Made by a program: the position numbers and the translations under genes. A stretch of 41,748 bases of DNA, taken from assembly GCA_041665305.1 (NCBI GenBank), contig JBAYJD010000027.1, forward strand, positions 1 through 41,748, given 5' to 3'. The DNA is from YA12-FULL-51-18 sp041665305 (GTDB lineage: Bacteria; Elusimicrobiota; Elusimicrobia; Elusimicrobiales; UBA9959). The notes beneath the pieces were generated by a model. It searched no databases. It saw only the letters and a list, made by a program, of their open reading frames with translations, and was not told where the DNA came from. Positions 30,438-37,130 of this stretch are shown in pieces (within the stretch, counting starts at the first letter, position 1; each line of letters begins with the position of its first letter).

Positions 30438-33041
30438 ATGAAACAAATGCTGTCAAAGGAATCAAAAATATTCAGTGGTTTGGCCTTAGCCTGGGGTGTT
30501 GCGTTTGTTTTCTTTTGGCAGGATAAGTCGCAAGGTGGGGCTATCTTCCCCCCCGGTGTGTTGACTGTGCTTTTGGAATGCGGCCTTGAGGCAATGGCTA
30601 TATGGCACATTATCTCTTCTGGTGATTGCCGCAAGCCGGTAATGAGATGGTTCTTTATTATGTTTTGTTGTATCCTACCAGCTGATTTTTCTTACCTTAT
30701 CGTCCATTATGCTATGAAAATGGATAATGGCGCAGTAACTTTTATTACAACAACTTTGCCCTATTCTACAGCGTATCTGTTCGGTATAGTAGGATTTTGG
30801 ACAGCTCTTAGGCGTTGGATGGCACCAATTACAAAAAGAAATTTTCTCAGTGTCGTTTGGCTGCCGATTCTTTTTTCGATCCCGGTGTTGTTTACAATTC
30901 TAATCCCATTAATGTTCTCATACTATCGGAATGATGGGTGGAGCTTTCTGTTATTTGAGTTGGTCTTTAATTCGATATTCGCAATGAGCTTCTTTTTCTT
31001 TGCGGTTATTGCATTCGCGTTTTCTATCGATAAGATAGTTTCATTTTTGGCTTTGGGCGGAATCCTCCTTCAGTTGGGCAATTGGGGCATATACTCGGCC
31101 CTGCTGAATGGTGACGCGTATACTTTGACGGAGTATGAGTTCTTGTGGCTGTGTGGTATTATTGCGTTATGTTATGGGATCGTGATTGTTAAAAAAGAGT
31201 CTTTAAATGGCTTGGTCTTCGGGATTTGTACGCTGGATAATAATAGACCGCGGCGAAGTCTTATCGCTCAGCAACGGCAGATGGCGGTTGGTTTTGTCAG
31301 TACTGCGATATTAATAACAGTTGTTTTGCTGCATAGGGGGCTGTGGTCTTATCGCATCGCTTTCTTTGGGGTAGGTGCCAGTTGTTTTATTTCTCTTTTT
31401 TTAGGTGAGCTTTTAGGCAAGCAGATAATGCATTATTCAACCTTGTTTGGAAAAGTCGTTAAATATACGGCAGTTGATGTGGCGCAGGAGATAGAAACGA
31501 ATGATATCCCATTAGAGCTATGGCAGATTTATCAGTCAGCTTTTCAGAGTGAATTGTTTAATCATAGAATTGGTATGGCAGTCCGGGAAAATATGACTGA
31601 ATTAGCCGCGCAAGTGGCGCATGATATACGCTCTCCGCTGGCAGCGCTGGATTCGGTGATGGATAAAACAGCCCAGCTTCCTGAAAAACAACGCATTATG
31701 GTGCGCCATGCTATCAACCGGATCCGTGATATCGCCAATAACCTGCTTGAGAAAAACCGGCAGCAGCCAAAACCGGTCGCTATGCCTGGTTCTCCCGCGG
31801 CCGAAAACAAAGAATTAACGGAAACCCGCCTGCTTTCAAGCGCGATAGATCCGGTTATTACCGAGAAACGCCTGCAATTTGAGTCGAAGCCCGGCATTAA
31901 CATTGATTTTGAATTGACGCGGGAGGCCTACGGCTTGTTCGCTAAAATACAGCCTGTGGAATTTCGGCGCATCGTTTCAAATCTGGTGAACAATAGCGTT
32001 GAGGTATTGGGCGATAAGGGCAAAGTGGCCATAGGTCTGGCCCGTGACGAGGCGAATATTATTTTGACCGTTGCCGACAACGGTAAAGGCATACCGCCTG
32101 AAATTGTGCCTAAACTGGGCCATAGGGGGGAGACACACGACAAAGCCGGAGGTTCCGGCCTGGGTTTGTATCATGCGCGGACCGCCGTCGAGAACTGGGG
32201 CGGCGGCTTGACGATAGCTTCCGAAGTGGGCAAAGGCACAACGGTCACGATCAAATTGCCCAAAGCCGAAGCGCCGCAGAATTTCGTTCCTGTGCTAGAA
32301 CTTGTGTCCGGCAGGCCTGTGGCCGTCCTGGATGACGACGATACGATACACCAGATATGGGATGGCTTGTTTGAATCTTCCAGGGTCAAAGAGCAGGGCA
32401 TTGAAGTGGCCCATTTCAGCGTGCCGGATAAACTGCGGGAATGGGTTAAAAACAACAAGGCAAAGGCCGAAAAAGCGGTTTATCTGTTCGATTACGAACT
32501 GATCGGTTATAAAGAAACGGGTCTCAGCCTTGCCGAAGAGTTGAAGCTGTGCGGCAAAGCTATCCTGGTGACCAGCCGTTATGAAGAGAAACGGATAATT
32601 GACGAATGCAAACGGCTTAAAGTGCGGATGATCCCTAAAGGTCTGGCAAGTCTGGTGCCGATAAGAATTCAGGACTCGGCAGACGAATCTGAAACGGCGT
32701 CTTCCGCCAGGCAGGCGGACGCGGTTCTGGTTGATGACGATGCCCTGGTCCGTATGAATTGGAAATTCGCGGCGCAAGCAAAAGGCGTAGCACTTGTTAT
32801 CTTTGAGAGTCCCGGAGAGTTCGTCGCGCAGGCGGGGCGGTTTCCCAAAGAGACTCCGATTTATCTTGATTCGGAGCTGGACGACGACGAGGAGAACGGC
32901 GTCAAAGGCGAGAATATAGCTCAGGATCTGCGCAACAAAGGTTATGTCGATATAACGCTTGAAACCGGCCACATGCCGGAGAAATTCGCCCACTTGCCCT
33001 GGCTTAAAGTGATAGACAAAACTCCGCCCTGGAATTGTTAG
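30438..33041 (+). CDS. Hybrid histidine kinase with multi-span membrane sensor and two receiver-like domains
   Basis: An 867-residue membrane kinase. Residues 1 to about 330 hold seven to nine hydrophobic segments without a large periplasmic loop, as in CqsS/LqsS-like and other membrane-ligand sensors. The dimerisation/phosphoacceptor box is AAQVAHDIRSPLAALDSVMD with His395; the ATPase has the N box NLVNNSVEVLGDKG (near 515-528), VADNGKGIPPEIV and GGSGLGLYHARTAV. Two C-terminal receiver-like domains follow: VAVLDDDDTIHQIW ... YLFDYELIG ... RMIPKG (about 627-745) and AVLVDDDALVRMNW ... IYLDSELDDDE (about 758-860). The second is short at its end and may be atypical. No separate response regulator gene is beside it. 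Confidence 0.88.
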   Translation: MKQMLSKESKIFSGLALAWGVAFVFFWQDKSQGGAIFPPGVLTVLLECGLEAMAIWHIISSGDCRKPVMRWFFIMFCCILPADFSYLIVHYAMKMDNGAVTFITTTLPYSTAYLFGIVGFWTALRRWMAPITKRNFLSVVWLPILFSIPVLFTILIPLMFSYYRNDGWSFLLFELVFNSIFAMSFFFFAVIAFAFSIDKIVSFLALGGILLQLGNWGIYSALLNGDAYTLTEYEFLWLCGIIALCYGIVIVKKESLNGLVFGICTLDNNRPRRSLIAQQRQMAVGFVSTAILITVVLLHRGLWSYRIAFFGVGASCFISLFLGELLGKQIMHYSTLFGKVVKYTAVDVAQEIETNDIPLELWQIYQSAFQSELFNHRIGMAVRENMTELAAQVAHDIRSPLAALDSVMDKTAQLPEKQRIMVRHAINRIRDIANNLLEKNRQQPKPVAMPGSPAAENKELTETRLLSSAIDPVITEKRLQFESKPGINIDFELTREAYGLFAKIQPVEFRRIVSNLVNNSVEVLGDKGKVAIGLARDEANIILTVADNGKGIPPEIVPKLGHRGETHDKAGGSGLGLYHARTAVENWGGGLTIASEVGKGTTVTIKLPKAEAPQNFVPVLELVSGRPVAVLDDDDTIHQIWDGLFESSRVKEQGIEVAHFSVPDKLREWVKNNKAKAEKAVYLFDYELIGYKETGLSLAEELKLCGKAILVTSRYEEKRIIDECKRLKVRMIPKGLASLVPIRIQDSADESETASSARQADAVLVDDDALVRMNWKFAAQAKGVALVIFESPGEFVAQAGRFPKETPIYLDSELDDDEENGVKGENIAQDLRNKGYVDITLETGHMPEKFAHLPWLKVIDKTPPWNC

Positions 33042-33060
33042 CCCTTTTAAATCCTTCTTA

Positions 33061-33090
33061 AGCCGGTCCAGGCCATGGCCTGGACCGGCT
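33061..33090. terminator. Perfect 30-bp palindrome between convergent genes
   Basis: AGCCGGTCCAGGCCA at 33061-33075 is exactly inverted at 33076-33090. It lies 20 bases after the kinase stop codon and 29 bases beyond the rhodanese stop on the other strand. No T-tract follows, so it may act by transcript folding or as a bidirectional 3'-end block. Confidence 0.6.
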
Positions 33091-33118
33091 AGGATCTTCA
33101 AGGTGTCCGTGCGGCATT

Positions 33119-33583
33119 TTATTTTACGGTCGGATAGCCGGCGGAGATCCAGGCGTTTATGCCGCCCGCTATGTCGTGGACGTCGGTAAAACCCTGCTCC
33201 TGCATTATCGCCAGGGCGGCGGCGCTCCTTTTGCCGCTCCTGCAATAGATCAGGTATTTGGAGGTCTTCTCAAGCGCGGCCAGCCGGTCCTTGAAATCCG
33301 CGGCATGATAGTCCAGGTTTACGGCGTTCTCAAGATGTCCGGCCGCGTATTCGTCAGGAGTCCTGACATCCAGCAGCGCCGGCTTTTCCGCTTCCAGATA
33401 AGCTTTGGCGTCGGCGGGGGGGAGGTTCAGCGGCAGCGCCGCGGCTTTTACGGGTTCGGCCGGCGCGGGGATAACTGCGCTTTCCGGTTTAACGGGCTTT
33501 GACGAGCCTTTGTTCCCGGAGAGGGCGTAAGTCGCGGCGGTCAAGACGGAAGCCGCCAGAACGGCGGCGAAAAAATATTTCAT
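33119..33583 (-). CDS. Exported single-domain rhodanese
   Basis: A 154-residue protein: signal peptide of about 21 residues (MKYFFAAVLAASVLTAATYAL), a Pro/Ala/Lys-rich linker, then a rhodanese domain from about 52 on. ALLDVRTPDEYAAGHLENAVNLDY is the family's N-terminal signature (shown here in part: LDVRTPDEYAAGHL), and the active-site loop is YCRSGKRSAAA, with the persulfide cysteine present. Such periplasmic or anchored rhodaneses move sulfane sulfur or handle thiosulfate/cyanide. The stop codon TAA is at the edge of a half-copy of the TAAAATGCCG element (33112-33121). AGGA precedes the ATG at 33583. Confidence 0.88.
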   Translation of the reverse strand: MKYFFAAVLAASVLTAATYALSGNKGSSKPVKPESAVIPAPAEPVKAAALPLNLPPADAKAYLEAEKPALLDVRTPDEYAAGHLENAVNLDYHAADFKDRLAALEKTSKYLIYCRSGKRSAAALAIMQEQGFTDVHDIAGGINAWISAGYPTVK

Positions 33584-33602
33584 AATAAGTCCTCCATTAG
33601 CT

Positions 33603-33665
33603 CCGGCATGGGGCTTTATTCATGCCCGTGCCGGGTACGGTAAAACATCGTCCTGCGATATTTTA
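33603..33665. repeat. Compound palindromic repeat, second full copy
   Basis: CCGGCATGGG (33603-33612) pairs with CCCGTGCCGG (33625-33634), one G-U; then GTACG; then TAAAACATCG (33641-33650) pairs with CGATATTTTA (33656-33665), one mismatch. The order, spacing and CTCCG/GTACG landmarks match 12461-12525. It lies upstream of the rhodanese gene start. Confidence 0.72.
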
Positions 33666-33757
33666 TTATATCATTGTTTTTCGACCTTGAACGCCGGCCG
33701 CCGGCGGGCCCGGCCTTTGACCCGGCCGGGCTGCCGGGTCAATAGCTTCCCGGATCC

Positions 33758-33795
33758 AAAAAAAGCCGTCCTCAAGATCGGGGGCGGCTTTTTTT
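33758..33795. terminator. Bidirectional intrinsic terminator after glnA
   Basis: Seven As and GCCGTCC at 33758-33771 are matched by GGGCGGC and seven Ts at 33782-33795 around TCAAGATC-like loop sequence. A GC stem plus a T-tract in both orientations makes this the clearest terminator in the window. It ends glutamine synthetase transcription (gene stop at 33800). Confidence 0.8.
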
Positions 33796-33799
33796 GGAT

Positions 33800-35251
33800 T
33801 TAGAACTTATGCCAGAGCATCTGGTTCGTCACTTCGTGGTGGAAGAGGACTTCCGAAGATTTTACGATCCCTCCCAGTTCCTTCGGGCTCCTGTCGGCCG
33901 CGGCCTGCTTGTGTGCGACATATTTTTCATGGGACGACGCCCCCATGACCTTTTTAATGAATTCGCTGGCGCGGAACATCCGTATCGCGTCATAGATGTT
34001 CCCAGGGAGGAAGCGCACGCGGTCCCGTTTGCTTTCGTCTTTGGTGAGCGGCTCTCCGTCCAGCGCGGTGCGAAGAAGCGCGTACAGGGCGAGATAGGGG
34101 TTCGCGTCCGGGCCTACGGAACGGATCTCTATGCGGGCCGAGTTTTCGTTCCCGGCCGGGATGCGGATCATCGCGCCGCGGTCCACCGAGGAGACCTTGA
34201 TCTGGTTCGGCGCTTCGAAGCGCGGGTCCAGGCGGCGGTAGGCGTTCACGCTCGCGTTTAAAATAAGCGAGAGCTCCTGGGCGTGGTTCAGGATCCTTGA
34301 GATCGCGTCCCAGGCAGCCGGGGAGAGGCCGTCCTCCCCTTTTTTATCATGGAAAATATTCTTTCCGTCCTTGAAGAAGGAAAGGTTCAGGTGCATTCCG
34401 CTTCCGTTAACGCCTGAAATGGGCTTGGGGAGGAAGGTCGCGGTCATGCCCATATTCGCGGCCACCTGGCGGCAGACGAGTTTGTACAACTGGATCATAT
34501 CGCAGGCGCGCACGACATCCGCGTAGGAGAAGTTGAGCTCGAACTGGGAGGGCGCCACTTCGGGGTGGTCTTTTTCGTTCCTGAACCCCATCGCCCTCTG
34601 GGCCTCGGCGGCGGTGTCTATGAACAGTTTCAGGCGGTCCAGCGGCAGGGAATGGAAATATCCTCCGGTGGAGATCAGGGTGAATCCCGTGGTCCTGCTG
34701 TAGCTTTGTTCGGCGTTAAGCCCGTTCACCAGGAAGCCTTCCACTTCCGCCGCGACATTGGCGGTTAGGCCCCGTGTTTTTTTCAGGTCTTTCGCGAGCC
34801 TCGCCAGGTGGGCCCTGAAATCAGATTCGTAAAGCGATTTGTCCCGGTTCAAAACCGTGGCGAAAATAATTACTTTGCCCGGGCCGAACACATCGGAAGG
34901 AAGCCAGACGATGCTGCCCCAGTCGATGCCCAGCCTCAGATCGGATTCTTTCTGGGCGGAAAACCCGCGGATGGAAGAGCCGTCAAAGGTGAGGTTGTCG
35001 GCCGCCTTCAGAAAGAACTGTTTGTCGTAATCCAGCATGTGGAAGCGCCCCTCGATGTCGGTGAAGCAGAGCGTCACTGCTTTGAGCCGTTTTTCTTTCA
35101 GCAGGTACGCGCGGTATTTCTTTTCCAGTTCGGCGGCGGACAGCGTTTCGGCGGCCTGGGCGGCTTCAAGGTTCATGGCCTCGAGCTCGTCATACGGGAT
35201 CTCAAGGAAATTTTTAAGGATCACTGCTCCATCGGATTTTGTTTTAGGCAT
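33800..35251 (-). CDS. glnA: Type I glutamine synthetase-family enzyme
   Basis: A 483-residue protein. Conserved blocks are TFDGSSIRGFSAQKESDLRL (residues near 88-107), AEVEGFLVNG (metal-binding Glu pair), HPEVAPSQFELNF, FLPKPISGVNGSGMHLNLSF (near 277), NQIKVSSVDRGAMIRIPAGN, ARIEIRSVGPDANPYLALYA and PGNIYDAIRMF. These match glutamine synthetase I, which condenses glutamate, ammonia and ATP. Several positions diverge from textbook GlnA (EGFLV for EFFLF; C-terminal SSEVLFHHEVTNQMLWHKF), so a gamma-glutamyl-polyamine type paralogue is possible. A strong promoter lies just upstream and AAAGGAG precedes the ATG. It stands alone between a terminator and a divergent AbiE operon. Confidence 0.85.
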   Translation of the reverse strand: MPKTKSDGAVILKNFLEIPYDELEAMNLEAAQAAETLSAAELEKKYRAYLLKEKRLKAVTLCFTDIEGRFHMLDYDKQFFLKAADNLTFDGSSIRGFSAQKESDLRLGIDWGSIVWLPSDVFGPGKVIIFATVLNRDKSLYESDFRAHLARLAKDLKKTRGLTANVAAEVEGFLVNGLNAEQSYSRTTGFTLISTGGYFHSLPLDRLKLFIDTAAEAQRAMGFRNEKDHPEVAPSQFELNFSYADVVRACDMIQLYKLVCRQVAANMGMTATFLPKPISGVNGSGMHLNLSFFKDGKNIFHDKKGEDGLSPAAWDAISRILNHAQELSLILNASVNAYRRLDPRFEAPNQIKVSSVDRGAMIRIPAGNENSARIEIRSVGPDANPYLALYALLRTALDGEPLTKDESKRDRVRFLPGNIYDAIRMFRASEFIKKVMGASSHEKYVAHKQAAADRSPKELGGIVKSSEVLFHHEVTNQMLWHKF

Positions 35252-35292
35252 ACGTTCTCCTTTCGCCGACTAAAATAAGTGGAACAAATATA

Positions 35293-35321
35293 ATTATAGC
35301 ATAAATTAATATAAAAAGCAA
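35293..35321 (-). promoter_or_regulatory. Strong sigma-70-type promoter of the glutamine synthetase gene
   Basis: On the minus strand TTGCTT (complement of 35316-35321), a 17-base spacer, then TGC-TATAAT (TATAAT is the complement of 35293-35298), an extended -10. Predicted leader length is about 35 bases, with AGGAG before the ATG at 35251. Confidence 0.7.
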
Positions 35322-35531
35322 TAGATATATAACAAAACACAGTATGGATACCGTACGCGTCGCCAGCCGCACGACTCTTCGCAAGAGCGCGGGCATAGTG
35401 TAGCGCTTGTCCCGTAAAAACTGTTATCGGATTGCAGAGCCCGCTGGCCGTGTTATTTACGCCTTATCATGATCGAGGGCGGGAAGGGCTATCCTTTTCT
35501 AGTCTACTAACATATACCGGCATATTAACTA
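35322..35531. other. Non-coding stretch between glnA and abiE promoters
   Basis: No gene is visible. It contains a small hairpin CTCTT-CGC-AAGAG near 35384-35396, a 23-base sequence at 35461-35483 related to 15643-15665, and a dyad TAACATATACCGGCATATTA at 35508-35527 that could be the AbiEi operator. Otherwise I see nothing definite. Confidence 0.4.
35508..35527. promoter_or_regulatory. Imperfect dyad, candidate AbiEi operator
   Basis: TAACATATACCGGCATATTA is nearly symmetrical about CCGG and ends 4 bases before the -35 box of the abiE promoter. AbiEi antitoxins repress their own promoters by binding inverted repeats, so this is the natural candidate site. Confidence 0.4.
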
Positions 35532-35560
35532 TTGATTTATTGTGTTTACCATGCTAAAAT
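35532..35560 (+). promoter_or_regulatory. Promoter of the abiE operon, apparently leaderless
   Basis: TTGATT (35532-35537), 17-base spacer, TAAAAT (35555-35560). The usual start point, about seven bases beyond the -10 box, coincides with the A of the ATG at 35567, and no Shine-Dalgarno is visible, so the mRNA may lack a leader. Confidence 0.7.
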
Positions 35561-35566
35561 ATTGAT

Positions 35567-36208
35567 ATGAATGTGGATATACGGTCGAAAATAGTTGGTG
35601 AGGAGTTTGACTACCAAACCCTTGTTTCGCTGCTTTCAGAATACAGTAATCCTGTGATGAAGGTAGGCGCCCTTGTCAGGGCGGGAGATCTTATCCGCGT
35701 AAAGAAGGGACTTTATGTTTTCGGGGAACGCCACCGCCGGCGGCCTTGCTCCATGGAATTGCTTGCAAATTTGATTTACGGGCCCTCCATGGTTTCTTCC
35801 GATTATATGCTTGCGCATTACGGCCTGATTCCCGAGGCGGTTTTTGCTTTAACCTCTACCACCTTTAAAAGAGCTAAAATTTTTAAAACTCCGCTGGGCG
35901 TATTTATATATAAGCGGGCGCCGGCTCAATATTACCCCGTGGGGATGCGCCGGCTTGAATTTAAGGGCGGAGCGTTTCTTGCCGCTTCTCCCGAGCGCGC
36001 TTTGGCGGATAAGATCCGGGAAGATGCCGGGAATATTTTTAATAACCAAAAAGAAGCCGAGCGGTATTTGTTTGAAGATCTGCGTTTGGATGAGGATGGC
36101 TTCCTTTCCATGGATCACGCGCTACTGGGGGAATGCGCCCGGAAGTCGCGGTCGCGGAAAATAAGGTTCTGTGCCGCCGTGCTGAAAAGAATGAAGGGGG
36201 GAAAATGA
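35567..36208 (+). CDS. abiEi: AbiEi-type antitoxin (type IV toxin-antitoxin)
   Basis: A 213-residue protein. The N-terminal winged-helix-like segment includes YQTLVSLLSEYSNPVMKVG and the LIRVKKGLYVFG wing, then SMELLANLIYGPSMVSSDYMLAHYG and AVFALTSTTFKRAKIFKTPLG, typical of AbiEi transcriptional-regulator antitoxins. AbiEi represses the operon and counteracts the nucleotidyltransferase toxin. Its stop codon overlaps the toxin start (ATGA), the standard arrangement. The ATG lies at the expected transcription start, suggesting a leaderless message. Confidence 0.88.
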   Translation: MNVDIRSKIVGEEFDYQTLVSLLSEYSNPVMKVGALVRAGDLIRVKKGLYVFGERHRRRPCSMELLANLIYGPSMVSSDYMLAHYGLIPEAVFALTSTTFKRAKIFKTPLGVFIYKRAPAQYYPVGMRRLEFKGGAFLAASPERALADKIREDAGNIFNNQKEAERYLFEDLRLDEDGFLSMDHALLGECARKSRSRKIRFCAAVLKRMKGGK

Positions 36209-37056
36209 ATCCGGCTATCGAAGCGATGCTGTCGCGCTATCCTCGCGTTTCAAACGCCGACAAGCTCAGGGCGTTGAGGGAGATCCTGCAGGAAACCGCG
36301 CTGCTGGGGCTATGGCGGGGTAAGTTTTTCGAGCGCGCCGCCTTTTACGGCGGCACGGCGCTGCGGGTGCTTTACGGCCTGGACCGTTTCAGCGAAGACA
36401 TGGATTTTTCTCTTTTGAAGCCCGATCCGGACTTCCGGCTGGAACCGTATTGCGGTTTTATAAAAGACGAACTCAGGGCGTTCGGATTTACGGCGGAGAT
36501 GGCGGTCAAGCAAAAAGCCCCGGGCGGGCACATCAAGTCGGCTTTTCTTAAAGCGAACACGCTGGAGCAGCTGCTTGTTATCGGTATGGAGGGAGATCGG
36601 GAAATGCCGCTGACTAAAATTAAGATCGAAATTGACGCCGACCCTCCGCCGCGGTTCAAGACCGAGGCGCGGTTATTGCTTAATCCGGTTCCTTTTAATG
36701 TTAAGGCCTTTGCTCCATCTTCCATGTTCGCCGGCAAAATGCACGCGCTTCTTTGCCGCGGCTGGAAGACCCGTGTAAAAGGCCGCGACTGGTATGATTT
36801 TGTGTGGTTTGTCGGACGGCGTACGCCTGTTGATCTGCGGCATTTGGAGCAAAGGATGCGCCAGAGCGGAGACTGGATCGAAGACGGGCCGCTTACGGAA
36901 GAGGCGCTGCGCGATCTGCTGCGCCGGCATATCGAGTCTGTGGATGTAGCGCAGGCAAAAGATGATGTCTCCCGGTTTTTGACGGTTCCGGATGCCGTTG
37001 CCATCTGGTCAAAAGATTTTTTTCTCGATGTCGCCGGCCGGGTAGCCATAGAGTAA
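36205..37056 (+). CDS. abiEii: AbiEii-type nucleotidyltransferase toxin
   Basis: A 283-residue DNA-polymerase-beta-like nucleotidyltransferase. Motif I is YGGTALRVLYGLDRFSEDMD (residues about 50-69, with GG, R, S and the DxD pair), the later acidic strand is KIKIEIDADPPP, and AGKMHALLCRGW and KGRDWYDFVWFVGR give the family's conserved K and RDxYD. AbiEii/MenAT-type toxins transfer nucleotides to tRNA or other targets and slow growth, giving phage defence by abortive infection. ATG 36205 overlaps the antitoxin stop by four bases; an earlier in-frame start at 36133 would lie inside the antitoxin gene. All motifs look intact, so it is probably active. Confidence 0.9.
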   Translation: MNPAIEAMLSRYPRVSNADKLRALREILQETALLGLWRGKFFERAAFYGGTALRVLYGLDRFSEDMDFSLLKPDPDFRLEPYCGFIKDELRAFGFTAEMAVKQKAPGGHIKSAFLKANTLEQLLVIGMEGDREMPLTKIKIEIDADPPPRFKTEARLLLNPVPFNVKAFAPSSMFAGKMHALLCRGWKTRVKGRDWYDFVWFVGRRTPVDLRHLEQRMRQSGDWIEDGPLTEEALRDLLRRHIESVDVAQAKDDVSRFLTVPDAVAIWSKDFFLDVAGRVAIE

Positions 37057-37063
37057 ACGGTAT

Positions 37064-37083
37064 AGGCGCCATGTTGCGCCTTT
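37064..37083 (+). terminator. Weak terminator after abiEii
   Basis: AGGCGC (37064-37069) pairs with GCGCCT (37076-37081), followed by TTT. It is short, but sits 8 bases after the toxin stop codon. Confidence 0.45.
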
Positions 37084-37130
37084 AGCGGGCCTGTTCCAAG
37101 AAAAAACCGATTTTTTGTATCATAGTTCCT

